DNA of 64,000 bases from Sarcina sp034439435 (lineage in GTDB: Bacteria > Bacillota > Clostridia > Clostridiales > Clostridiaceae): the NCBI RefSeq assembly GCF_034439435.1, contig NZ_JAPCKJ010000002.1, forward strand, positions 186,001 to 250,000, read 5' to 3'. Both the position numbers and the translations under genes were made by a program. The stretch's first letter is position 1. The number at the start of each line of letters is the position of its first letter. Positions 26,029 to 34,905 of this stretch are shown here, one piece after another. The notes beneath the pieces are model-generated. The model saw only the letters and a list, made by a program, of their open reading frames with translations, searched no databases and had not been told where the DNA came from.

Positions 26029-26958
26029 CTATAGAATTTTTCTTATCTTAAATAATAATAGTAAAATCAGTGCCATTAATCCCAATACAATTACCATAAT
26101 ATAAAACCCATAAGGATATGTTTTAAAAGGCATACAGTCAAAGCTCATTGAAAAGATTGCAGTAATTAATTCTAAAGGCAAAAAAACTGCCGTTATTATG
26201 GTAAATACTTTCATAAGTTCATTAGTTTTATTAGCTAATTCTGACTCATAAGCCTCTCTTACAATTGCCAACTCCTGTGATAAAGTATCTAAAGAAGTCA
26301 TCAATTTCTCTATTTTACTATTTATGTTTTTGAAGTAAATTCTATTTTTTTCTCCTACAACTCCATTTTCATCCATAACTAAAGCATCACCTATGTATCT
26401 AATAGGTTTTATAAGTTTTCTAAGCTTATATGCCTCTCTTCTTATAAATAGCAATGAATTTAAATGTTTATTCTCAGGATCTTTTAAGATTTCCAACTCT
26501 ATTTTATCGCTTTCTGTTTCTAGATCTGAAATTATATTATAGTTATTTTTTATTATTCTATCTAATATATAATAAAGAATAACAGAAGGACTTTTATCCA
26601 TTTTAAAGAGTTGACAATTTTTCTCTTCCTTTATGTCCTCAATTAAATCATATAGAAGTGATATATTACTCTTATAAACCGTAACTATAAAGCTCTTTCC
26701 TAAAAATATATCAAGCTCTTTTGAGATGATTTGCTTGTCAGATTGCTCAATTATATTAATCAAAATAAATATGTAATCCTTAAAATAATCTATTCTCTGC
26801 TCTTGTCTATAATCAATGCATTCTTTTATACACTCATAAGAAAACATCTCTTCTAAAAGATTTATTTCATCTTCTTCCATTAGAATCCATGCTGGGAATT
26901 CATCAGGCTTCCACTCTTCAACCACTTTAAAATTCTCTTTAATATTAAATATAACCAT
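26029..26958 (-). CDS. CorA-like divalent cation transporter with altered GMN motif
   Basis: A 309-residue protein with a long cytoplasmic alpha-beta region, a coiled helix (about 180-250) and two C-terminal membrane helices, the CorA/ZntB plan. The invariant Gly-Met-Asn at the end of the first helix, which sets Mg2+ selectivity, is replaced by Ser270-Met271-Ser272 (AIFSMSFD). Substrate and activity are therefore uncertain. It is downstream of hprK. Its start codon and Shine-Dalgarno lie in a perfect stem-loop (26951-26987). Confidence 0.8.
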   Translation of the reverse strand: MVIFNIKENFKVVEEWKPDEFPAWILMEEDEINLLEEMFSYECIKECIDYRQEQRIDYFKDYIFILINIIEQSDKQIISKELDIFLGKSFIVTVYKSNISLLYDLIEDIKEEKNCQLFKMDKSPSVILYYILDRIIKNNYNIISDLETESDKIELEILKDPENKHLNSLLFIRREAYKLRKLIKPIRYIGDALVMDENGVVGEKNRIYFKNINSKIEKLMTSLDTLSQELAIVREAYESELANKTNELMKVFTIITAVFLPLELITAIFSMSFDCMPFKTYPYGFYIMVIVLGLMALILLLLFKIRKIL

Positions 26959-26987
26959 ATCATCACCTTTAATTCTGATATGGTTAT
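26951..26987 (-). promoter_or_regulatory. Hairpin enclosing the ribosome-binding site of the CorA-like gene
   Basis: On the minus strand ATAACCATATCA and TGATATGGTTAT form a perfect 12-bp stem. The 13-nt loop holds the Shine-Dalgarno AAAGGTGA, and the ATG (26956-26958) is in the 3' arm. No U-run follows, so it is not a standard terminator. Confidence 0.7.
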
Positions 26988-27002
26988 AGTTTATACTTTT
27001 TA

Positions 27003-27926
27003 TTAAATTTTACTCTCTTTTTCCATGCTTTCAAGCATTCTTTTTTCTATTATATCAACTGGTGTAACATCAGACATACGTTGATATCTATAGTTAGCTG
27101 CTGCTGCCTCTATTATTACTGCTATGTTTCTTCCAGGTCTTATTGGAACTCTTAGCTTTTTAACTTTCACACCTAAAATATCTTGATATTCGTCGTTTAC
27201 ACCTAACCTATCATAATCTCCATCATCTTTCCAATGTTCAAAATGGATTATTATTTTTATTTGTTTAGAATTTAATATTGAGCTTAATCCATATAATGCT
27301 GATACGTCTATTATTCCCATACCTCTAACTTCAAGCATTCCAAAAGTTATCTCTGGAGATCTACCTATAAGATCACCATCTATTTCTTTTATATCTACAG
27401 CATCATCAGTTACTAATCTATGACCTCTTTTTATAAGCTCTAAAGCGGTTTCACTCTTACCTATTCCACTTTCCCCTGTTATTAACATTCCTATACCATA
27501 GACATCAACAAGTACACCATGTAATCTTGTTTCCGGAGCCATTTTATCAGATAAATACATTGTGATTTTACTTATAAATTTAGTTGTTATCATTTTGCTT
27601 CTAAGAATCCATAAATTTCTTTTTCTAGCTGCCTTTATAAGTTCCTCATGTATCTCTAAATCTCTAGTTATTATAAGACAAGATATATCAAAAGAGAAAA
27701 ACTTATTTAATCTCTTTTTTCTAAGATCTGGAGACATATCTTCTAAGAAACTCCACTCTGCCTTTCCTATAACTTGAATTCTTTCTGGAGCGAAATAATT
27801 ATAAAAACCAGCTAATTGTAAACCCGGTCTATTTACATCACTAACATTTATAGGGACATTTTCTTCGCCAGTTTGAATTACCTCTAAACTAAAATCCTTT
27901 ATTAACTTTTCTACTGTAACACCCAC
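27003..27926 (-). CDS. hprK: HPr kinase/phosphorylase
   Basis: A 307-residue protein. The C-terminal half holds the Walker A motif GESGIGKSETAL, the capping loop EIDGDLIGRSPE, the signature LEVRGMGIIDV and the C-terminal PVDIIEKRM helix region. It phosphorylates and dephosphorylates Ser46 of HPr, the switch for carbon catabolite repression in Firmicutes. GTG start at 27924-27926 behind AAGGGTGA. It lies between a DUF896 gene and the CorA-like gene. Confidence 0.96.
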   Translation of the reverse strand: MGVTVEKLIKDFSLEVIQTGEENVPINVSDVNRPGLQLAGFYNYFAPERIQVIGKAEWSFLEDMSPDLRKKRLNKFFSFDISCLIITRDLEIHEELIKAARKRNLWILRSKMITTKFISKITMYLSDKMAPETRLHGVLVDVYGIGMLITGESGIGKSETALELIKRGHRLVTDDAVDIKEIDGDLIGRSPEITFGMLEVRGMGIIDVSALYGLSSILNSKQIKIIIHFEHWKDDGDYDRLGVNDEYQDILGVKVKKLRVPIRPGRNIAVIIEAAAANYRYQRMSDVTPVDIIEKRMLESMEKESKI

Positions 27927-27937
27927 TTAAATCACCC

Positions 27938-28117
27938 TTAATTTTTCTTATTTTTTGGCTCAATCCCTTTTAACTGCTCTCTTAAATTGCTTTTAAATCT
28001 GTTTATATATTCTTTTCTAAGCTCTTCTCTTTCCTTATGTTCATCCTCTGATAAACCTTCTTCTTTATGTTTCTTATGTAACTCATTTATTCTTTTTGTT
28101 AATTCATCTATGTTCAT
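27938..28117 (-). CDS. DUF896 (YnzC-like) small protein
   Basis: A 59-residue helical-hairpin protein, MNIDELTKRINELHKKHKEE followed by GLSEDEHKEREELRKEYI, the DUF896 pattern. YnzC of Bacillus belongs to an SOS-induced operon; here it leads directly into hprK, 11 nt upstream. AAGGAGAATAAAC supports the ATG at 28115-28117. Confidence 0.88.
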   Translation of the reverse strand: MNIDELTKRINELHKKHKEEGLSEDEHKEREELRKEYINRFKSNLREQLKGIEPKNKKN

Positions 28118-28415
28118 GTTTATTCTCCTTTGCACTATAACTTTAATTTATTCCTATTATTATTTTACATTTGTATGTATTTTTTAGCAACAATCTTTCT
28201 TGCTAAAATTCTTATTTAATCCAAATTATATTATAATATATATGAAAATTATATATAAGATGTAAAAATCTTTGAAATTTTTACCTGTTTTAACTGTAAT
28301 ATATTTCATATTAACTGATTTTATCTTATAATATTTGTATAAACTCCTGTAATATGGCAAAGCTCACATTACTATTAAACATAATTTATATTTTGTATTT
28401 AAGGGTGAGATAATT
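28118..28415. other. Divergent intergenic gap, no recognisable element
   Basis: Nearly 300 AT-rich bases separate the hprK operon from the next gene. Promoters for both directions must lie here, but I see no clear boxes, hairpin or riboswitch. Confidence 0.4.
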
Positions 28416-29456
28416 ATGAGTAATAAAAAAATAAATTTTAAAAGTATGATTAATTCAGATAAAGTTAAGTTGATAAATAATTCCTTGGTTCTAGATGGAC
28501 TTTCTCTTAAAGAACTTTCAAAGAAAATAAATATACAAAAGAAAGAAATACTTAATTTTATGGATGATGAAGGTTTTTTCTTTGACGAAATAGATGGTTA
28601 TTTTAAAAAATCTAAAGAAGTAACAATCTCGAATGAAGCACAAGCTTTAATTGAAACAAATGAAATAGATTCAAATCCCAACACTGAACGTGAAGATATT
28701 CAATCTATTATAGATTCCATAAATGAAAAATTAAATTTAAAAGATATTGAACCTAATAAAATTTTATTGCCAGAGATTAAATCAAGTAAAGAAATTAGTG
28801 TTTCTCTTGAATTCACTCCAGAAACTACTGATTCTAAACCTCAAACACTTACGTTAGAAATACCTAAAATATCTAGAACTGCTAGAAGAAAAAAGATGAA
28901 AAAAACAGCTTTGAAAAGATTTTTCTTATATATAAAAAATAAACTATCTAAAATATTTATGGTAAAAAAGCCGAAAAAGATAAAAAAGCCTATGAATCTA
29001 AAAGAGCCTATGGAGCTAAAGCTCCAAAATTCTTCGCAGGATATAAATTTAGCAAAACAAAAACCTGCTAATGCTATTTTAGAGGAAGTAGCTTTAGAAG
29101 CCTTACCTAAAAATAAAGATATAGTAACTGATTTATCACAAACCCATGAGGAATCTAAATTATCTTTTGAAATAAAAATTCCTAGAAATTTTAGAGGAAG
29201 AAAAAGACTTCCTATTTCAGAAGAAGATTTAAAAGAACTAAGTATTTTAAATTTAGATAAAGATTCCTTAGAAGATTTAAAAAATGAGCTGCGAAGTCTT
29301 AAGCTTAATTCATCTTTTATAGAAAATTTAAAAACAAATAATCTAGAAGATAATGAAAAAAAAGCTTTAGAGGAGCGTGTATATAATCTTGAAAAGAAAG
29401 TGTCTGAACTTGAAGAATTTTTCTTAGAAATCTTTCAAGCCATGTCAATAAAATAG
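28416..29456 (+). CDS. Unknown protein with HTH-like start, basic core and coiled-coil end
   Basis: A 346-residue protein I do not recognise. Residues ~20-60 (LVLDGLSLKELSKKINIQKK) look like a small helix-turn-helix. Residues ~75-150 are acidic and low in structure. Residues ~155-200 are very basic (RTARRKKMKKTALKRFFLYI), and the region around 255-275 (IPRNFRGRKRLPIS) is also basic. The last ~70 residues form heptad-like helices ending in ERVYNLEKKVSELEEFFLEI. No signal peptide. It might bind DNA or membrane phosphate groups; no function is assigned. AAGGGTGAG precedes the ATG. Confidence 0.65.
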   Translation: MSNKKINFKSMINSDKVKLINNSLVLDGLSLKELSKKINIQKKEILNFMDDEGFFFDEIDGYFKKSKEVTISNEAQALIETNEIDSNPNTEREDIQSIIDSINEKLNLKDIEPNKILLPEIKSSKEISVSLEFTPETTDSKPQTLTLEIPKISRTARRKKMKKTALKRFFLYIKNKLSKIFMVKKPKKIKKPMNLKEPMELKLQNSSQDINLAKQKPANAILEEVALEALPKNKDIVTDLSQTHEESKLSFEIKIPRNFRGRKRLPISEEDLKELSILNLDKDSLEDLKNELRSLKLNSSFIENLKTNNLEDNEKKALEERVYNLEKKVSELEEFFLEIFQAMSIK

Positions 29457-29470
29457 GTCTTACTTTATAA

Positions 29471-29555
29471 AAAGGCTCTATTTTAGGTGAATGTTTATTT
29501 TAGCTACTCCTTAATATCTAGTAAAAAAATCAACACAAGTTCAAAATAGAGTCTA
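29471..29555. repeat. Short copy (B) of the CTCTATTTTA inverted-repeat family
   Basis: About 85 bp with complementary ends: GGCTCTATTTTAGGTGA at the left and the complement of GACTCTATTTTGAACTTG at the right, with TATTTTAGCTA and the complement of TTGATTTTT inside. It matches the ends of the ~235-bp copy at 57823-58058 but lacks its centre. Confidence 0.65.
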
Positions 29556-29556
29556 T

Positions 29557-29597
29557 AAAAAAATCTATTCCAAACTGGAATAGATTTTTTTATTTTG
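29557..29597. terminator. Terminator after the unknown-protein gene
   Basis: A perfect 16-bp stem, AAAAAAATCTATTCCA with its complement and an AAC loop, followed by TATTTTG. Confidence 0.9.
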
Positions 29598-29672
29598 TAA
29601 TCATATTTAATTATAGAAATTTAGCTTTATACCTATACTATAGTTACATTATACTTTTAGGAGGAGTGACAT

Positions 29673-31298
29673 ATGTCAAATAGAAACTTACAATTAGAAG
29701 AACTAAAAAAGATTTATGGTAAAATAAGTCCTTTTGAATTTAAAAATAATTTAATAGATTTAGCTAAAGATAAAAAAAGTGCCCGTGTTCTTTTAGATGC
29801 AGGTCGTGGTAATCCTAATTGGACTGCATCAACACCTCGTGATGCATTTTTTACTTTTGGTCATTTTGCTGTTTCTGAAACACGAAGAACTTTTACCTCA
29901 GGTGATCTAGCTGGTATACCTCATAAAGAAGGAATATATAATAGATTTTTAGATTTTTTGAAAAACAATGAAAATTTTCCTGGAATAGGTCTACTAGATG
30001 AAATAATCAAATATGGAATTCATATAAAAGGCTTTAATCCAGATGATTTTCTTTATGAACTTACTGATGGTATTATAGGAGATAACTACCCTTATCCAGA
30101 TAGAATGCTTCCTCATATAGAATCAATAGTTCATGACTACTTAATAAAAGAACTTTGCTACTTGCCCCCTTCAAAAAAATTTAAACTTTTTGCGGTTGAA
30201 GGTGCTACAGCAGCAATGTGCTATATTTTCGATTCTTTAATAGCTAATGAATTACTTCAAAGAAAGGATAAAATAGCTATAATGACTCCTATATTTACTC
30301 CATATTTAGAAATTCCTCATCTACCTAGATATGATTTAGAAAGTGTGTATATTCATGCTAATGAAATTAACGAAGCTGGAAATCACACTTGGCAATATCC
30401 TGAAGAAGAGTTAAATAAACTAAAAGATCCCTCAATAAAAGCTCTTTTTTTAGTTAATCCAAGTAATCCTCCTTCTGTTGCTATTCATGATAAGAGCAAA
30501 GAAATTCTTAAAGATATAGTAAATAATCATAACCCTAATTTGATGATAATATCAGATGATGTTTACGGAACCTTTGTGAATAAGTTTCAGTCTTTAGTAG
30601 CAGATCTCCCTTATAATTCCATTGGTGTTTATTCTTATTCAAAGTATTTTGGAGTTACTGGTTGGCGCCTTGGAACTTTGGCTCTTTATGAGGATAATAT
30701 ATTTGATAAATTAATAAGTGAGCTTCCTAAAGAAAAAAATGAGGTTGTTAATAAAAGATATGAATCCTTGTCTACTAATCCAGAAAAGATTCCATTTATT
30801 GATAGAATTGTTGCCGATAGCCGCCAAGTAGCACTTAATCATACAGCCGGTCTTTCAACTCCTCAACAAATACAAATGGCCTTTTTCTCAGCCTTTTCTT
30901 TAGTAGATGAAGAAAATAAATATAAAAATCAAACAATAGATATATGTCATAGACGTCAAAAACTTTTATTTAAAAGCTTAGGACTTAAACTTAAAGAAGA
31001 TCCATATGATGCATCATACTATACTGAATTCGATTTACTCCAATGGGCGCTTAAAAATTATGGCACTGAATTTGCAAATTATTTAAAATCTAATTATAAA
31101 TCTGTAGACGTACTATATAAATTGGCTGAAGAATCATCCATAGTGCTATTAAGTGGAGGAGGTTTCCATGGTCCTGAATGGTCAGTAAGAATATCTTTAG
31201 CTAATCTAGATGATGATGCTTACTCTAAAATAGGTACTGTGCTTCGAAAAATACTTGAAGACTTTGTAACCCACTGGAAAAACTCAATTAGTAAATAA
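29673..31298 (+). CDS. aspD: Aspartate 4-decarboxylase / aspartate aminotransferase
   Basis: A 541-residue PLP fold-type I enzyme, longer than simple aminotransferases, as in bacterial aspartate 4-decarboxylases. The PLP lysine is in YSYSKYFGVTGWRLG; the N-terminal LLDAGRGNPNW and the FLVNPSNPPS segment are typical. It converts aspartate to alanine and CO2, which with an aspartate/alanine antiporter can generate proton-motive force and consume acid. No aspT antiporter gene is adjacent. AGGAGGAGTGA precedes the ATG. Confidence 0.92.
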   Translation: MSNRNLQLEELKKIYGKISPFEFKNNLIDLAKDKKSARVLLDAGRGNPNWTASTPRDAFFTFGHFAVSETRRTFTSGDLAGIPHKEGIYNRFLDFLKNNENFPGIGLLDEIIKYGIHIKGFNPDDFLYELTDGIIGDNYPYPDRMLPHIESIVHDYLIKELCYLPPSKKFKLFAVEGATAAMCYIFDSLIANELLQRKDKIAIMTPIFTPYLEIPHLPRYDLESVYIHANEINEAGNHTWQYPEEELNKLKDPSIKALFLVNPSNPPSVAIHDKSKEILKDIVNNHNPNLMIISDDVYGTFVNKFQSLVADLPYNSIGVYSYSKYFGVTGWRLGTLALYEDNIFDKLISELPKEKNEVVNKRYESLSTNPEKIPFIDRIVADSRQVALNHTAGLSTPQQIQMAFFSAFSLVDEENKYKNQTIDICHRRQKLLFKSLGLKLKEDPYDASYYTEFDLLQWALKNYGTEFANYLKSNYKSVDVLYKLAEESSIVLLSGGGFHGPEWSVRISLANLDDDAYSKIGTVLRKILEDFVTHWKNSISK

Positions 31299-31304
31299 AA
31301 TCCG

Positions 31305-31336
31305 AAATAGCAGTTAAAATAAATTAACTGCTATTT
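31305..31336. terminator. Bidirectional terminator, aspD / DUF488 gene
   Basis: A 13-bp stem AAATAGCAGTTAA/TTAACTGCTATTT with a T-rich tail; it overlaps the end of the convergent DUF488 gene. Confidence 0.85.
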
Positions 31337-31951
31337 TTCTTTCAAGTTTTCCATTCTATATCCTATTTCTTTATTTGCTAAGTCATATCCTTCTTCTATC
31401 ATCTCTTCTGTGCTTTTCTCACTGCCCATTAAAGAATCTATTGTTAATTGATCTCTATCTTTAAAATATTTATCTAAAAGCATATTTTCTATTTCTCTTT
31501 GATTACAGAGTGAATAATCATGTAATATATGATTAATCTTAAACCCATGCTTTTCTAATTCTCTTCCAACTAATATACTTCTATGACATCTTATTGGTTC
31601 TTGCATCGCTCCTAATAAAGCTATCCTATATCCTTTGCTTAGTCCAATCTTAAGTCTTTTTATTCCATTTTTAAATGACTCCTCATTAATAACTTTATGA
31701 AAGTCTGCATATCCTTCTTTATTATAAGAAATCTTGCTTTCCCTTTTTGCTGCAAATTCCTTTGCCATATATATATAAGTAAATCCTAAATCAGTTAAAG
31801 TTTTCTGAATAGTTTCCTTGTTATATTGAACATTATATTTAGAATATGGAATTCCTCTTATGTCTACAACACAATTTATATTATATTTATTTAACATATG
31901 AACAAGTCTACTTACATCATAGTTTGAATGTCCTATAGTATATATTTCCAT
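31331..31951 (-). CDS. DUF488-family protein
   Basis: A 206-residue protein starting with YTIGHSNYDVSRLVHMLNKY and containing VDIRGIPYSKYN, RIALLGAMQEPIRCHRSIL and the C-terminal helix region typical of DUF488. Conserved Cys and Arg in the CHRS motif suggest a small-molecule or nucleotide role, but the function is not established. AAGGAGGTTT precedes the ATG. Monocistronic. Confidence 0.9.
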   Translation of the reverse strand: MEIYTIGHSNYDVSRLVHMLNKYNINCVVDIRGIPYSKYNVQYNKETIQKTLTDLGFTYIYMAKEFAAKRESKISYNKEGYADFHKVINEESFKNGIKRLKIGLSKGYRIALLGAMQEPIRCHRSILVGRELEKHGFKINHILHDYSLCNQREIENMLLDKYFKDRDQLTIDSLMGSEKSTEEMIEEGYDLANKEIGYRMENLKEK

Positions 31952-32060
31952 ATAAAAACCTCCTTAGTTCAAAACAAATTATTCTATTTATCAAAGCTCA
32001 AAGCATCCTTAAAGAATATATCTTATAATCATTTAGAAATTTAAACCTTATTTTTAAAAT

Positions 32061-32092
32061 AAAAAAAGATTGTAAGACTAATCTTACAACCT
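32061..32092 (-). terminator. Terminator of the zinc-ribbon gene
   Basis: On the minus strand GTTGTAAGA and TCTTACAAT form the stem, with a TTTTTTT tail. Confidence 0.85.
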
Positions 32093-32108
32093 TATAATAA
32101 ACAAATTA

Positions 32109-32264
32109 TTATCTATTGTTTCTTTGAGCTTTTCTTGCTCTTCTGCAATCTGCACATCTTACTGGATCATTTTCAAATCCTTTTTCTTTGTAGAAAGCTT
32201 GCTCTCCCTCAGTGAATATGAAATCTGCTCCACAGTCTTTACATTTTAATGTTCTATCTGCCAT
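32109..32264 (-). CDS. Small zinc-ribbon protein (51 residues)
   Basis: ATG at 32262-32264 behind AAGGAGGATGTCAAA, stop at 32109-32111. The product has two CxxC pairs, LKCKDCGADFIF and VRCADCRRARKAQ (Cys8, 11, 37, 40), spaced to bind one zinc, then a basic tail. It matches the small 'probable zinc-ribbon' proteins common in clostridia. The role is unknown; its charge suggests nucleic acid or ribosome contact. Confidence 0.9.
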   Translation of the reverse strand: MADRTLKCKDCGADFIFTEGEQAFYKEKGFENDPVRCADCRRARKAQRNNR

Positions 32265-32422
32265 TTTGACATCCTCCTTAAATTTAAAGATTTAAATGGA
32301 TTAATAAAAATTTTCTTTAAGTTTAAGGAAAATTTTATTGATCTTTTAAAGCTTTTTCTATTATGAATTTATTATATCACTATTAAATTCATATTGCAAG
32401 TTTTTTTCTTTACTTTTTTTCT

Positions 32423-32989
32423 TTATTTAGGTAATAAAGCATTTAAAGTATATACTCTACTTAAGAAATATATACATAATATAACTAATAATAAAATAAT
32501 TATTGCTCCTATTATATTTACAATACCACTTTTAAGTTCAGCTAAAAACTCTTTTGATCCAAATTTAACACCCTTATCTTTTCTTATTCTATAAAGCCCC
32601 CCCCATATAAGAGCGCTAGTTATTATATTACCTGTAATAATTTGAGATATAGCTATTATATTAAGTGCGATTTTATTAGATGTTATATTCTTTCCTTCTT
32701 TTAAATCTTTTATAGCATATTTACATATTGCTCCACAAAAGAAAGCCAGCATTGCTATAACAAACATTACTGTTGTTTTAGTATCCTCTAAAACTGGCTG
32801 ATAAAACTTTTCACCTTTAGCAATAGTTAAAGTATATAAGTATATTATGTACACTATAGGTATTATGAAGAATATATACTTTGCTAAATTTAGAGGAAAA
32901 TACTTTTTCTTTAATTCCTTTTCCTTATCCTCTATTTCTTTCTTTGTAGGTTTGTTCTGATTATTTTGCTTCTTTTTCTTTTGTCCCAA
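32423..32989 (-). CDS. Membrane protein of unknown function with an 8-G tract
   Basis: About 188 residues: a lysine-rich cytoplasmic start, then roughly four membrane helices (around 40-60, 75-95, 108-130 and 155-180). GAGGTG overlaps an in-frame GTG at 32999-33001, so the TTG at 32987-32989 is the likelier start. A run of eight G (32597-32604 on the minus strand) encodes the Gly-Gly of ALIWGGLYR; slippage there would truncate the protein. No family recognised. Confidence 0.65.
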   Translation of the reverse strand: MGQKKKKQNNQNKPTKKEIEDKEKELKKKYFPLNLAKYIFFIIPIVYIIYLYTLTIAKGEKFYQPVLEDTKTTVMFVIAMLAFFCGAICKYAIKDLKEGKNITSNKIALNIIAISQIITGNIITSALIWGGLYRIRKDKGVKFGSKEFLAELKSGIVNIIGAIIILLLVILCIYFLSRVYTLNALLPK

Positions 32990-33215
32990 ATTTACTTGCA
33001 CCTCTCTTCTTTAAACTTTATGTAGTATTGAAATACGCATAACAAAATTATATCAACTTAACATATTATTTAACAATGTATTTTTTATGTTTTGTGAAAA
33101 ATTTCTATATTTAGTTGCAAAAAGGATTGTATAAGTTCATACAATCTGAAAAAACACATTATAATTAATATATTCTTACAGATTAATTTAAACTAATACA
33201 ATCCTCTAAATCAAA

Positions 33216-34874
33216 TTATAAAGCTAAGAATTTTTGGAATCTTTCTCTTACTGCTTCTTCACCCATAATTTGCATTATTGTATAAAGGTCTGGTGTGTTA
33301 GCTCTATGTGTTAAAGCTGCTCTTACGGCACCGGCAACATCAGAAACCATTCCCTTATATTCTTCTGGATTTTTCTTATATTTCTTTCTATCAGTAGCAT
33401 ATCCTAATTCTACAGCAACCTCTTTTAAATCTGAGAACCAAGTATCTTTATCTGTATTGAAGTTATATGCTTTTGCATAAGCTTCTATTATTCTCTTAGC
33501 TTCTTCTAAATCTAAAGTCTTTGGTAATTCAACATCAGCAGCTGTTTCTTTATCAAATAATTCATCAAAGAAGTAGAATATTTTTTCTCTAACTTCATCC
33601 CACTTAGCAAAGTCTTTTCTTGGCTTTGGACCTTCTTTATCTATATTGAATACTTCCTTCATCATATTTTCTTTAGAAGTAACTAAATCATACATTTCTT
33701 TATCATATTCTTTAGCCCAGTTTGTATAGTAATCATATACTACTTCTGGTTTCATCTTGCAGATAACATCTTTACTTACGTCATTTAATTTAACTAAGTC
33801 AAATAAAGCTCCACTTTTACTCATTTTGTCTAGTTCAACTTTGTAATCATGATAATCTGCATCTGGATTTTCAGCTCTCCATTCCTCAAATGCTGAGTTT
33901 ATTATATTTAAAAGATATTCAATAACTGATTGAGATGGATATCCTTTTTCGCTGTAATAACTTACTGCACTTTCTGGATCTTTTCTCTTTGATAATTTTC
34001 TCTTTGAACTTCCGTCCATTTTCATTATTGTTGGAATATGAGCATATTTAGGTGCTTCTACTCCTAAAACTTCAAACATTTGAAGATGTATCGGAAGTGA
34101 TGATAGCCATTCTTCTCCTCTTATAACATGAGTAGTTCTCATTAATGTATCATCTATAGCATGTGCAAAGTGATAAGTTGGAAGACCATCACCTTTTATG
34201 ATTACTACATCTTGAAGATTTTCTGGGAATGAAACTTCACCTTTTATCATATCATGAGCAACAACTCTCTTTTCAGGATCTCCAGGTGATTTCATTCTTA
34301 TAACATAACTTTCACCAGCTTCTATTTTCTTTATAGCTTCTTCTGATGATAAATCTCTATATTTAGCAAATTCTCCATAGCATCCTGGAGTTAATTTTTC
34401 TGCAACTTGTTTTTCTCTTAAAGCTTCTAATTCTTCTGAAGTCATAAAGCATGGGTAAGCTAAGCCCTTTCTTAAAAGATCTTTAACGAAAGCTCTGTAT
34501 ATGTCAGCTCTTTGACTTTGTTTATATGGTGCATAAGCTCCTTTTTCTGAATTTTCTCCAGTTATTCCTTCATCAAAATCCATTCCAAAGTTATGCATAG
34601 TTTTTATAGTATCATCTATAGCACCTTCAACTTCTCTCTTTTGGTCAGTATCTTCTATTCTTAAGTAGAATATCCCACCACTTTGATGAGCTAATCTTTC
34701 ATTTATTAATGAAGCAAAAACTCCTCCTATATGTTGAAATCCAGTTGGACTTGGTGCATATCTTAATACCTTAGCACCTTCTTTTAATTCTCTCTTTGGA
34801 TATTTTTCTAAGTAATATTCCGGTGTTTTATCTATATCTGGGAATATTAAATTAGCTAATTTTTCATAACTCAT
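33216..34874 (-). CDS. gltX: Glutamate--tRNA ligase
   Basis: A 552-residue class I synthetase with the HIGH-type motif YAPSPTGFQHIGG, the glutamate-site FYLRIEDTDQKREVEGA and the KMSKS-type motif KRKLSKRKD. It is longer than the common ~480-residue bacterial enzyme, with inserts in the catalytic half and a distinct anticodon-binding end (MIQIMGEEAVRERFQKFLAL in outline). The T-box leader upstream, with a GAA specifier candidate, agrees with glutamate specificity. Confidence 0.95.
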   Translation of the reverse strand: MSYEKLANLIFPDIDKTPEYYLEKYPKRELKEGAKVLRYAPSPTGFQHIGGVFASLINERLAHQSGGIFYLRIEDTDQKREVEGAIDDTIKTMHNFGMDFDEGITGENSEKGAYAPYKQSQRADIYRAFVKDLLRKGLAYPCFMTSEELEALREKQVAEKLTPGCYGEFAKYRDLSSEEAIKKIEAGESYVIRMKSPGDPEKRVVAHDMIKGEVSFPENLQDVVIIKGDGLPTYHFAHAIDDTLMRTTHVIRGEEWLSSLPIHLQMFEVLGVEAPKYAHIPTIMKMDGSSKRKLSKRKDPESAVSYYSEKGYPSQSVIEYLLNIINSAFEEWRAENPDADYHDYKVELDKMSKSGALFDLVKLNDVSKDVICKMKPEVVYDYYTNWAKEYDKEMYDLVTSKENMMKEVFNIDKEGPKPRKDFAKWDEVREKIFYFFDELFDKETAADVELPKTLDLEEAKRIIEAYAKAYNFNTDKDTWFSDLKEVAVELGYATDRKKYKKNPEEYKGMVSDVAGAVRAALTHRANTPDLYTIMQIMGEEAVRERFQKFLAL

Positions 34875-34905
34875 TTTTTCACTTTCCTTTCTAAACTTAT
34901 GTAAT

